NCBI GenBank assembly: GCA_040398845.1
Contig: JBBATH010000022.1
Location: forward strand, 1 to 38,128
Reading direction: 5' to 3'
Source: WLND01 sp040398845
Lineage (GTDB): Bacteria; Actinomycetota; Actinomycetes; S36-B12
Length of the DNA: 38,128 nucleotides
Shown piece by piece: positions 7,959 through 15,171 of the stretch (its first letter is position 1; each line of letters opens with the position of its first letter). The position numbers and the translations under genes are program-made. Under the pieces are notes generated by a model. That model was not told the origin of the DNA. It searched no databases and saw only the letters and a program-made list of their open reading frames with translations.

Positions 7959-10349
7959 ATGCCGGACGAGCCTGAGCCATCGGATCCGCTGCCTAAGGCC
8001 TCGCCCGCCATCGACGTCCTCAACGCGATCCAATGGCGAGTCCTGTGGCTGGCCACACGCATGATCGATGCGGCGAACCGCCGACCGAACCTTGATGGAA
8101 TCAAGGTCGGCGGGCATCGGGCATCGAGCGCCTCGATGGTCACCGCAATGACGGCGCTCTACCTCGAACACTTGGACGCGCAGGATCGCGTGGCGGTCAA
8201 GCCGCACGCAGCGCCCGTGTTCCACGCGATCTCCTATCTGCTCGGGAATCTGGACCGTGCTTATCTCACGATGCTGCGCCAGGAGGGCGGTCTACAGGCG
8301 TACCCGAGCAGGACGAAGGACCCGGACAATGTCGATTTCTCGACAGGGTCGGTGGGTCTGGGCGTGGCATCGACCCTGTTCGCCGCCGCGGTTCGCAGGT
8401 ATGTCGACGCGCATTTCGACCCGCGTCCGGCCAGCCGCTTCATTGCCTTCGTCGGCGATGCGGAGCTCGACGAGGGAAACATTTGGGAGGCCATCTTCGA
8501 CGGCGCGACGGCCAATCTCGCACGCACGATGTGGGTGGTGGACTTCAATCGCCAGTCCCTTGACCGGGTCGTTCCGGGGGTTCGGATCGACCAATGGCTG
8601 GGACAGTTCGAGTCCAGCGGATGGCACGTGATCGAGGTCAAGTACGGCGCACGCCTCGAGGAATGCTTCGCCCGGCCCGGAGGTGAGCATCTGCGCCGGT
8701 GGCTGGACACCATGCCCAATGAGCACTACCAGTCTCTCTTCGCCATGACGGGCACAGATTTGCGGGACAGATTCCTCGACGGTGCGCCGTCGGACGTCGT
8801 GGAATTCGTCGCGGAGATCACCGACGATCGCGAATTCGAGGACCTCGTAAAGGATCTCGGCGGGCACAGCCTCGAAGCGATGCTTGCCGCCTACCGGGAG
8901 TGCGATGCCGAAGCGCATCGGCCCAGTGTCGTGTTCGCCTACACGATCAAGGGCTGGGGGCTCCCGACCGCAGGCAATCCTCGCAATCACTCGCTCCTGT
9001 TCACTGATGAGCAGATCGGCAGCCTCCGATCGAACGTTGGCCTGACAGCGGACTCGGAGTGGGACCGATTCGATGCAGCCACACCGGCCGGGATCTGGTG
9101 CAACCACCGACGCGATGAACTTCGGCGCGAACCCAGGGACCCCAGGCTCAGCATTGCCGTTCCCCAGGAGACGGGGTCAAGGAGCAGCAGGCCGATCCCC
9201 ACCCAAGAGGCGTTCGGACGGGTACTCACCGACCTGTCCAAGAACGCGGACATTGCGCGGTTCCTTGTGACGACGGCACCGGACGTCGCCACGTCGACGA
9301 ACCTCGCTGGGATCATCAATCGCCCAGGGGTATTCGAACCGCAGGAGCGCCGATCCTGGAGCGAGGATCCGCTCCTGCGATGGGAGCAGGGCCCCACCGG
9401 CCAGCACATCGAGCTCGGGATCTCGGAGATGAATCTGTTCCTCCTCCTCGGCCAACTCGGAATGTCCTGGGACCACTCGGGCCAGCCGCTCATCCCGATC
9501 GGAACGGTCTACGACCCGTTCGTCTGCCGGGGACTCGATGCCCTCATCTACGCCACGTACTCGGGTGCGCGCTTCATCGTTGCCGGAACCCCGTCGGGCG
9601 TCAGTCTTGCCCCGGAAGGAGGCGCGCATCAGTCGTCGATCACTGCATCCATTGGATTGGAACTCCCGGGAATAACGGCCATCGAACCCGCATTTGTCAG
9701 CGCGCTGGACTGGCTGATGTGCGACGCCGTACGACGTATCGCCGACGGCCCCGCAGCGGATGAGGGCGCCTACTACTTCAGGCTCACCACCCGGCCGATT
9801 GATCAGGCGCCCTTTGACAGAGCCAAGGCAAGGCTGGGGAGCGCGGTGCTCCGCAGGCAAGTCCTCTCAGGCGCCTACCTGCTCCATGACGCCAGTCCGG
9901 CCGTCGAAGGAGACCCCGCCCATGCGGAACCTCAGGTCCTCCTTGTCGCATCCGGGGCCGTCATGCCAGAGGTCCTCGCCGCTAGTGCCGAGCTGGCTGA
10001 GGAGGGGATCCTCGCGTCCGTCGTTGACGTCACGTCTGGCGACCGCCTCTACGCTGCGTGGCAGCGCACGATTCGGCAGGGAATCCGAACCGCGACGACG
10101 CCGTCATTCCCGGGAGCCCTTCGGTCGGTCTTCCCGACGCGGATACCGATCGTCACGGTCCATGACGCCGCGTCCCACAACATGGCATGGATGGGTTCAG
10201 CCCTCGGGGTTCCCTGCATTCCCCTGGGAGTCGACTCATTCGGACACTCGGGGACAATAGGAGACCTGTATGCCGCGCACGACCTCGACACCGGCTCAAT
10301 CGTGAATGCCGCCATCGCTGCGCTGTCGGTCTGGACGGATCGCTCATGA
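7959..10349 (+). CDS. AceE-like (homodimeric 2-oxo acid dehydrogenase E1 / transketolase-fold) ThDP enzyme
   Basis: A 796-residue thiamine-diphosphate enzyme resembling the homodimeric pyruvate dehydrogenase E1 (AceE, normally about 890 residues). Seen: GGHRASSASM with His53, KPHAAPVFHAI with His83, and the ThDP/Mg motif GDAELDEGNIWEA (166-178) followed by VVDFNRQSLD ending in Asn197. The alignment with E. coli AceE (GDGEMDE, then NCNLQRLDG) is by memory. In the second domain, Glu490 in LGISEMN corresponds to the ThDP-activating glutamate of AceE. GTPSGVSLAPEGGAHQSS matches the AceE loop ending in EDGHS. The start at 7959 has AAGGGA six bases upstream; ATGs or other starts at 7944 and 7908 are weaker. 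No E2 or E3 genes are nearby. Its stop overlaps the next start (ATGA). Confidence 0.85.
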   Translation: MPDEPEPSDPLPKASPAIDVLNAIQWRVLWLATRMIDAANRRPNLDGIKVGGHRASSASMVTAMTALYLEHLDAQDRVAVKPHAAPVFHAISYLLGNLDRAYLTMLRQEGGLQAYPSRTKDPDNVDFSTGSVGLGVASTLFAAAVRRYVDAHFDPRPASRFIAFVGDAELDEGNIWEAIFDGATANLARTMWVVDFNRQSLDRVVPGVRIDQWLGQFESSGWHVIEVKYGARLEECFARPGGEHLRRWLDTMPNEHYQSLFAMTGTDLRDRFLDGAPSDVVEFVAEITDDREFEDLVKDLGGHSLEAMLAAYRECDAEAHRPSVVFAYTIKGWGLPTAGNPRNHSLLFTDEQIGSLRSNVGLTADSEWDRFDAATPAGIWCNHRRDELRREPRDPRLSIAVPQETGSRSSRPIPTQEAFGRVLTDLSKNADIARFLVTTAPDVATSTNLAGIINRPGVFEPQERRSWSEDPLLRWEQGPTGQHIELGISEMNLFLLLGQLGMSWDHSGQPLIPIGTVYDPFVCRGLDALIYATYSGARFIVAGTPSGVSLAPEGGAHQSSITASIGLELPGITAIEPAFVSALDWLMCDAVRRIADGPAADEGAYYFRLTTRPIDQAPFDRAKARLGSAVLRRQVLSGAYLLHDASPAVEGDPAHAEPQVLLVASGAVMPEVLAASAELAEEGILASVVDVTSGDRLYAAWQRTIRQGIRTATTPSFPGALRSVFPTRIPIVTVHDAASHNMAWMGSALGVPCIPLGVDSFGHSGTIGDLYAAHDLDTGSIVNAAIAALSVWTDRS

Positions 10350-11197
10350 GCGAGACGTCTCGCTTGGCGCGATTGAGCGGTTGGGGCGATGGTTCCCTTC
10401 TTGCACTGGAGCGTGAAATCGTGAAGGACCCCCGGCCTATCGACAAGTTGGGCGTTCCCGAAGCAGCGGCAGATAAGCAAATTGCCAAGGGCTACAGCCA
10501 GATCCGCAGACAGTTGGGCGTGCCGTTCGTCCCGACGATCTACCGAATCCTCGCGCAATGCCCCGAGCCCTTCCTGGTAGCCGTTGACGCACTCGAGGAC
10601 ATCGTGAAGCTCGCCGAGCACACGGATTTCAGCCGCAGAGTCCGACAGCAGGCGCATGCCGCATTGCGCGAATCGAGATGCTGCCTACCGAAAGGCGTCG
10701 ATCTCTCGGCACCTTTCGAGGCCGTCATGGCGAACTACTCAGTGGCAAATCCGATCGGCTTGATCTTCAGCCTGTCCATGGTCGGGCGACCATCGCAGCC
10801 GCACCCCGGCGTCATGGATTCGACGATCCCGCCGGCTTCCGATACTGACCTGAGCGCTGACATAGTCGCCTGCCATGGCGACGTGATCCTCCCGGGTTTC
10901 TGGCGGGACACCATGGTCTGGCCGGAGCTTGCCCAGGAACTCTGGACCTGCACGCGAACCCATGCGCGCGAGGGGCACGTCGAACGAGCGCGAGACTCGG
11001 TACTCGACTTCGCCGCTGCAACAACGTCCGGGACGGCCGTCGACGCGATGGCGGAGAAGCTGCGACCTATGTTTTCGGCCGATCTCGTGGAGATTCTGGC
11101 GTGGTTCCCGACTGGTATTTCGACCATGATCGTTGAAGTGGAGTGGCTACTGAGTGCTCGGCTAGAAGCCGTTAAGGACGGGGGAGCCGCCACCTGA
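10346..11197 (+). CDS. DehI-like (halocarboxylic acid dehalogenase family fold) protein
   Basis: A 283-residue protein coupled by ATGA overlap to the AceE-like gene. From memory of Pseudomonas putida DehI, four segments align in order: YSQIRRQLGVPFVPTIYRIL (50-69) with its IR-x-x-L-x-VP-x-V segment; MANYSVANPIGLIFSL with its NYGNP helix; IVACHGDVILPGFW with its DLHYHHGPASDF; and MFSADLVEILAWFPTGISTM with its MLTPNELAGL helix. The DehI catalytic aspartate falls near residues 183-187, where this protein reads LPGFWRD, so the acid appears displaced or lost. It may be a structural homologue with another function rather than a dehalogenase. Any start upstream of 10346 would lie inside the AceE-like gene. 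Confidence 0.55.
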   Translation: MSETSRLARLSGWGDGSLLALEREIVKDPRPIDKLGVPEAAADKQIAKGYSQIRRQLGVPFVPTIYRILAQCPEPFLVAVDALEDIVKLAEHTDFSRRVRQQAHAALRESRCCLPKGVDLSAPFEAVMANYSVANPIGLIFSLSMVGRPSQPHPGVMDSTIPPASDTDLSADIVACHGDVILPGFWRDTMVWPELAQELWTCTRTHAREGHVERARDSVLDFAAATTSGTAVDAMAEKLRPMFSADLVEILAWFPTGISTMIVEVEWLLSARLEAVKDGGAAT

Positions 11198-11202
11198 CAG
11201 GA

Positions 11203-11227
11203 CCCGGCCGGGCTATCGCCGGCCGGG
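11203..11227 (+). terminator. hairpin terminator closing the catabolic block
   Basis: A perfect nine-base-pair stem, CCCGGCCGG paired with CCGGCCGGG, with a seven-base loop, starts six bases after the DehI-like stop codon. No U-tract follows, as is common for actinobacterial terminators. The next 150 bases up to the SOUL gene show no gene or other clear element. Confidence 0.65.
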
Positions 11228-11376
11228 GGCCGCTGGCTGCAGCAACGATTCCGTTTGCCTTCGTCAAGACGAGCCGCTACTGGACAGTTCGCCGACCGCG
11301 CAGGTACGAACTCGATGACTGCCCGGTCGATGCTCTGCATTCAGGTCTCACGCCCGATCAACACAGGAAACATGCC

Positions 11377-11955
11377 CTAGTCCTGGGATCGCTCACTTGG
11401 ACGGTGCTCGGGGATAACGATTTCGTTGCGTCGCGCGAACGGAGGCTTCCACGGCGGGTCGAATCGGGCCCACCGAGGCTCCCCGGATTCTTGCCACCCG
11501 GCTTCGGCCATCACTCGTCGAAGGTCCTGCGTACGGCGCGCGATGTTCGACGATGTCCAGCGCCCCGACCAGCGAATCGCAGCGGCTGTCTCTCCCGGGA
11601 CCGCGCGCAGCAACACGCGCGAATTTGTGGGTGTCGGGTACTCCGACAGCGAGCGTCCAGCGGGGAGCACGAAGGAAACGGTCCACTCGCCTGCGCCCGC
11701 AGCCTCCTGGATGACCGGTGCAGTCATCGCTAGTCGCTCACTGGTGGGCTGCTGGATCACCGGCGCGGTCATCGCCATTGGCTCGGCGCTTTGGTTCGCG
11801 CCGGAAATGTACTCGAAGAGCGGCCGGAATGCCGCGCTGCCCGCCTGCTCGGCCGAGCCGGACGCGACAACGTCCGCAACAACCCAGGGCGCATACTCCC
11901 GCAGTTCTACGACGCCACGAACCTCCATGACCCGGTATTCCTGCTGCTCGGTCAT
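11377..11955 (-). CDS. SOUL family heme-binding protein
   Basis: A 192-residue protein with the SOUL/HBP signature. It opens with EYRVMEVRGVVELREYAPWVVADV, has FRPLFEYISGANQSAEPMAMTAPV with a repeated MAMTAPVIQ motif, and closes with RNEIVIPEH. SOUL proteins bind heme or other hydrophobic ligands; their bacterial role is not established. The ATG lies in an ATGA overlap with a small upstream membrane ORF. The gene is the last of a minus-strand series starting with a photolyase. SOUL genes next to photolyase genes suggest a light or oxidative stress context, but that is inference. Confidence 0.88.
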   Translation of the reverse strand: MTEQQEYRVMEVRGVVELREYAPWVVADVVASGSAEQAGSAAFRPLFEYISGANQSAEPMAMTAPVIQQPTSERLAMTAPVIQEAAGAGEWTVSFVLPAGRSLSEYPTPTNSRVLLRAVPGETAAAIRWSGRWTSSNIARRTQDLRRVMAEAGWQESGEPRWARFDPPWKPPFARRNEIVIPEHRPSERSQD

Positions 11956-12119
11956 GTCGGTCCCAACTCGGCGGAGGAGCCGGCTATGCCACCGGAAGTC
12001 ACCAGTTTAAGCACGCCGCCGAGGTAGGCCAGCACATACGTGCCTGCAGCGAGCAGGCTGAGCCGGGTCGATTCGCGTTCGTGGTCAAGGACCCGTAGCT
12101 TCAGTTCAAGACCATCCAC
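11952..12119 (-). CDS. small one-helix membrane ORF coupled to the SOUL gene (start uncertain)
   Basis: A 55-residue frame, too short for most gene callers. Residues 8-20 are charged (LRVLDHERESTRL). They are followed by a membrane-helix-like stretch, SLLAAGTYVLAYLGGVLKLV, and a small polar tail. Its TGA overlaps the ATG of the SOUL gene, a strong sign that the lower part is translated. The only in-frame start near the top is GTG at 12119, which lies in DNA that reads as a Fic motif on the other strand, so the true N-terminus may have been lost or replaced. It could also be the frameshifted C-terminus of the upstream membrane protein. Confidence 0.4.
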   Translation of the reverse strand: MDGLELKLRVLDHERESTRLSLLAAGTYVLAYLGGVLKLVTSGGIAGSSAELGPT

Positions 12120-12760
12120 GCCTTCGCCGACGGGAACGGGCGGGCGGGTCGCGCGCTGATCCCGCTGGTGCTCCGCCGTAGGGGTGTCGCCCCGACCGGT
12201 CGCGCCTGCCGTGACACCCAGGAGTTCGCCGTCACCCTCGCCACGACCAGGGCCAGCGCAGTGGCACCTGCCACTGCCCACCAGACCGTGGTGTGGAGGA
12301 TCAGGAGCGCGAACACGAGGCAATACGTCAGGTAGACGGGCAGGCTCTTGACCATGCCGCCCATCGCGGGGTTTGCGTGGCGCACCCCGAAGCGATGGGC
12401 GATGAACAATGCGATGGTGGTGGTCATGGTCGGGAACGCGCCGATGGCACCCGCGAGGCCAGGCCCGAAGTGTTGGTTCGCCACTGTGATGAACGCGACG
12501 ACGAGGGCTGCCGAACCCATGGGCAGCATGCGCTGCATGCGCGTGGGGGACCCACCGGTGCGGATGCCGCGCGGCTGGCGGGCCATGGAGAACTCCCCAA
12601 TAAAGATGGCAAGCACACCGATGACGATGCGGGCGATCTCGGGGGCCGGAATTACGGCGACCCAGCCAGCCGCGGTGGCGCCGACACGTGCTGCCAGCCG
12701 TTGGGCTAGGAGCATCGTCAGTACGGCAATGGGAACGCCGATGAACTCCACGCGCCTCAT
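12101..12760 (-). CDS. multi-pass membrane protein, unknown function (C-terminus probably scrambled)
   Basis: A 219-residue hydrophobic protein with about five membrane segments up to residue 175. Two halves look related: ARVGATAAGWVAVIPAPE near residues 25-42, and HFGPGLAGAIGAFPTM followed by GMVKSLPVYLTY in the second half. The second recalls the G-x-AG-x-x-A-x-FP pattern of small GlpM-like membrane proteins; this is a weak resemblance. The last 40 residues (from about SWVSRQARPVG on) are basic and low in sense. They lie opposite a Fic-motif fragment, so the natural end has probably been replaced. The gene starts 67 bases after the photolyase stop and is likely co-transcribed with it. Confidence 0.6.
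   Translation of the reverse strand: MRRVEFIGVPIAVLTMLLAQRLAARVGATAAGWVAVIPAPEIARIVIGVLAIFIGEFSMARQPRGIRTGGSPTRMQRMLPMGSAALVVAFITVANQHFGPGLAGAIGAFPTMTTTIALFIAHRFGVRHANPAMGGMVKSLPVYLTYCLVFALLILHTTVWWAVAGATALALVVARVTANSWVSRQARPVGATPLRRSTSGISARPARPFPSAKAWMVLN
12102..12200 (+). pseudogene. Fic-domain fragment (AMPylase core motif only)
   Basis: Read on the plus strand, about 32 codons give a near-perfect Fic core: QFKTIHAFADGNGRAGR followed by ALIPLVLRRRGVAP. The signature H-x-F-x-D/E-G-N-G-R-x-x-R is complete, and the flanking QF-x-TIH and ALI-x-x-x-LRRRG residues also match Fic proteins. A TAG stands two codons upstream, and after APTG the frame loses resemblance. No upstream Fic helices or start are present, so this is a gene scrap left by recombination. 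It lies antisense inside a minus-strand membrane-protein cluster and seems to have damaged the genes on either side. A functional Fic protein here is very unlikely. Confidence 0.65.
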
Positions 12761-12827
12761 GACGTCCTACGCATTCGGTTGGCCCCGGGACCAGGAACCT
12801 CCGCTCTGCCTGACAGACGTCTGCCGG

Positions 12828-14288
12828 CTAGCGGCGACGTCGGGCCGGTGGGGGACGACGCGAGCCGTGGCGTTCGAGGAGTGCGCGTGTCGATCCGTCG
12901 CCGCGGATCTGCGTGCGCACCGCCCCGATGCGTCGCTTGGCCTGCGAGACCGCAGCGGCGTGGTCAACGATTGGGTCCGGATACTCGTATCGCTCATCTG
13001 TTGCCACGAGCCAGGGGGTTGCAAGCAGGGAGTCGGGCACGTCTCGCAGCTCCGGCACCCATCGGCGGACGAATTCGCCGGTCGGATCGTGGTCAAGTTG
13101 CTGCTTGACCGGGTCGTAGATGCGCAGGGCATTCATGCCTGTGACGCCTGACTGCATCTGGATCTGTGGCCAGTGGATCCCCGGGTCGTAGTCGGTGAAC
13201 CAACGAGCGAGTACTCGGCCGGACTCCTGCCAGGGCAGCCACAGGTCGTACGAGGCGAAGGAGGTGACCATCGACCTCATGCGAAAGGTCGTCCAGCCGG
13301 TGGCGGCGAGGGATCTCAGGACCGCGTCGACCATGGGATAGCCCGTCTGTCCCTCGACGAATGCCTCGAGTGCCTGCTCGTTGGCCGTGGCAGAGCGCAG
13401 GCTGTCGAACGCCGAGTGCAGGGCGCTGTGCTCAATGTTGGGTGCGTCCTCGAGTTTTTGCGTGAAGTGGTCTCTCCACGCGAGTCGCTCCTCGAACGCG
13501 TTGAGTGAGAATCTCGGTGATGCGGGCTCGCCCTTGCGTGCCTGCACCCGGGCGTGCACCTCGCGCGCGCTGACCGTTCCGAGCGCGAGGTGCACTGAGA
13601 GCCGGGAGCAGCCCGACCAGCCGCTCACGGGGCTCGACAGGTGACGCTCATATCCGGGGACCCGCTCGGTGAGCCACGTTCGCATGACCTCACGTCCGGC
13701 GCGCTCGCCACCGCGCTGGCGATAGACCATCGTCTCCGCATTGAGGCCGAGGTCGCGTAACGATGGGATCGGACCGGGCGCGGCCCCGGTGGGTCGGATG
13801 GCAGCAGGCACGCGATGCAGAGGCTGGTTGAAGAGTGCTGTTCGTTGTCGACTCCAAGCGTCACGGGACGTTAGCCGGCGCATGGCACCTGATTGACGAT
13901 GCTCGCGGTATCTGACACCGCGTGCTCGGCACCAATCCGCCACTGCGCGATCGCGCTCCCAGGTAGCCAATATGCCGAACTCTTCGTGGGAGTGCACCGT
14001 TTCGATATCGAACTGGGTCGACAGATCCTCAAGCACGGCTACCACCTCTCCCACCCGCACGACGAGGGGTGCCCCGAGCGCAGCTAGTGATTCCCGTAGG
14101 TCGGTGAGGCCATCGAGCACCACCTCGACATGTCGTGGGGACGTGTGCGGGTGGGCGACGAGGCTCGGCTCAATGACGTAGAGGGGGAGTACGGGTGCTC
14201 CGGTTGCGACCGCAGCGGTCATCGACGCGTGGTCGCGAACGCGCAGGTCGCGCTTGAACCACACAATCTGAACGTCGGGGCGACCCAT
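12828..14288 (-). CDS. cryptochrome/photolyase family FAD protein
   Basis: A 486-residue member of the photolyase/cryptochrome family. Residues 1-130 form the antenna Rossmann domain (VQIVWFKRDLRVRDH). The FAD domain shows GCSRLSVHLALGTVSAREV, FEERLAWRDHFTQKLE, GYPMVDAVLRSLAATGW, IHWPQIQMQSGVTG and DHDPTGEFVRRWVPEL. The active-site M-H-N-R segment of class I CPD photolyases reads TTFRMRSM here, so His and Asn are replaced. This is shared, as far as memory goes, by a distinct bacterial and archaeal subgroup whose repair ability is not obvious. The ATG at 14288 follows GGAGG; the longer frame to 14366 is non-conserved. It heads the minus-strand cluster that ends with SOUL. Confidence 0.9.
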   Translation of the reverse strand: MGRPDVQIVWFKRDLRVRDHASMTAAVATGAPVLPLYVIEPSLVAHPHTSPRHVEVVLDGLTDLRESLAALGAPLVVRVGEVVAVLEDLSTQFDIETVHSHEEFGILATWERDRAVADWCRARGVRYREHRQSGAMRRLTSRDAWSRQRTALFNQPLHRVPAAIRPTGAAPGPIPSLRDLGLNAETMVYRQRGGERAGREVMRTWLTERVPGYERHLSSPVSGWSGCSRLSVHLALGTVSAREVHARVQARKGEPASPRFSLNAFEERLAWRDHFTQKLEDAPNIEHSALHSAFDSLRSATANEQALEAFVEGQTGYPMVDAVLRSLAATGWTTFRMRSMVTSFASYDLWLPWQESGRVLARWFTDYDPGIHWPQIQMQSGVTGMNALRIYDPVKQQLDHDPTGEFVRRWVPELRDVPDSLLATPWLVATDERYEYPDPIVDHAAAVSQAKRRIGAVRTQIRGDGSTRALLERHGSRRPPPARRRR

Positions 14289-14442
14289 GATGCCTCCCGA
14301 CTCGAAGCTTGGCTGACGGTGCGCGCTGGAAAGCGCAAAGAACCAGCCTTGCCTGCTCGCGCACATCGCGCAACATGGTTCCCGATCACAGGCGCGCCGC
14401 CCGCCGGCCAGCGGTCATCAATCTGCAGGACGGCCACCACCG

Positions 14443-14586
14443 ATGATGAAGACCAAGTTTCGGCCAATGCGTGGGCTGAAGATCGAGTGGACCGCGGGCG
14501 TCTTGATCAACCGGGCTACGTGTATCCATAACTTGAGGCGAGGCCATGGCGGGGTGGTTATCGAGACTGCGCCGGCCAAACGTTAG
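14443..14586 (+). pseudogene. transposase C-terminal remnant (DDE, IS6-like)
   Basis: A 47-codon frame reads KFRPMRGLKIEWTAGVLINR, then ATCIHNLRRGHGGVVIETAP, and ends in TAG. It lines up without gaps with the C-terminal tail of actinobacterial DDE transposases, remembered as RLRPMRGLK followed by NLRRGHYELG. The remembered tail of such proteins also continues a few residues past the RRGHYEL motif, as this one does. No catalytic residues, start region or terminal inverted repeats were found, and the frame breaks just upstream near 14430. It is taken as the scar of an old insertion. The family assignment is from memory of the motif only. Confidence 0.45.
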
Positions 14587-14654
14587 GAAGCCGTCTATGT
14601 CGCATGATGGGAGCAGATGTGTCCGATGGGATGCCCGGGTGGTGTGTCCTATGC

Positions 14655-14699
14655 GCCCACGGCCACGCCGCCGTAAGGCAGGGCGGTCGTGGCGTGGGC
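14655..14699 (-). terminator. bulged hairpin terminator downstream of the SRPBCC gene
   Basis: Arms GCCCACG, CCACG and CCGCC (14655-14672) pair with GGCGG, CGTGG and CGTGGGC (14682-14699), with single-base bulges and a nine-base loop. It lies 11 bases beyond the stop codon of the minus-strand SRPBCC gene. No U-tract is evident. Confidence 0.5.
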
Positions 14700-14709
14700 A
14701 CCGCGGGGT

Positions 14710-15171
14710 TTATGCGGAGTGATTGACGTTTCCGCGCCAGCCGGCCGTATGTTCGCCGCCGCCCTCAATGAATGCCTTGAACTGCTGAGCATCCGACTGG
14801 ACCTGTCGATCGTCCGCATTGATTGCCGAGCCGACCATTTCCACAATTCCGTCCGGTTCCCAGTCGATTTGGATCATGAGTCGAGTCTGCTTCGCAGCCA
14901 GACGGTGGAAGGTGACAACACCCGCATGGTGGGTGTCGCCGCCGATGCTGTGCCATGCAATGCGTGCATCGGGATGCTGTTCGGTGATCTCCGTGTCGAA
15001 CTCACGGGTGACACCGCCGACTTTGGTGACCCAGTGGTTGTGCGTGTCATCGAGTTGGATGACCGACTCGACTCCGTCCATGAACTTCGGGAACGACTCA
15101 AACTGGGTCCATTGGTTGTACGCGACGGTGAGAGGTACGTCGACGTCAATAGTCTCGATTACTTGGCTCAT
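14710..15171 (-). CDS. SRPBCC (START/Bet v1-like, polyketide cyclase-type) family protein
   Basis: A 153-residue protein with the SRPBCC pattern: an N-terminal strand SQVIETIDVDVPLTVAYNQWTQFESFPKFMDGVESV, then VTKVGGVTREFDTEITEQ and IAWHSIGG, and a C-terminal helix QSDAQQFKAFIE. The fold makes a deep hydrophobic cavity that binds lipids or aromatic ligands. Close relatives in actinobacteria are uncharacterised cyclase/dehydrase or Coq10-like proteins. An AGGAGATCCC ribosome-binding site directly precedes the ATG. It appears to be a single-gene unit closed by the hairpin at 14655-14699. No substrate can be inferred. Confidence 0.85.
   Translation of the reverse strand: MSQVIETIDVDVPLTVAYNQWTQFESFPKFMDGVESVIQLDDTHNHWVTKVGGVTREFDTEITEQHPDARIAWHSIGGDTHHAGVVTFHRLAAKQTRLMIQIDWEPDGIVEMVGSAINADDRQVQSDAQQFKAFIEGGGEHTAGWRGNVNHSA

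Larger units (their letters stand above)
14289..14709. other. gene-poor stretch between photolyase and SRPBCC gene
   Basis: This 421-base stretch has no intact gene. It holds a transposase-tail remnant on the plus strand (14443-14586) and an imperfect hairpin (14655-14699) serving the SRPBCC gene. The promoter of the photolyase should lie at its left end but no convincing -10/-35 pair was seen. Confidence 0.6.

Noticed and set aside
6942..8225. A 427-codon minus-strand frame opposite the quinone-reductase-like gene
   Set aside because: It is antisense to a clear MDR enzyme and its protein is rich in Arg, Asp and His without any domain; a high-GC shadow frame.
10187..10345. Upstream extension of the DehI-like frame
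   Set aside because: It overlaps the end of the AceE-like gene in another frame; the ATGA start at 10346 is natural.
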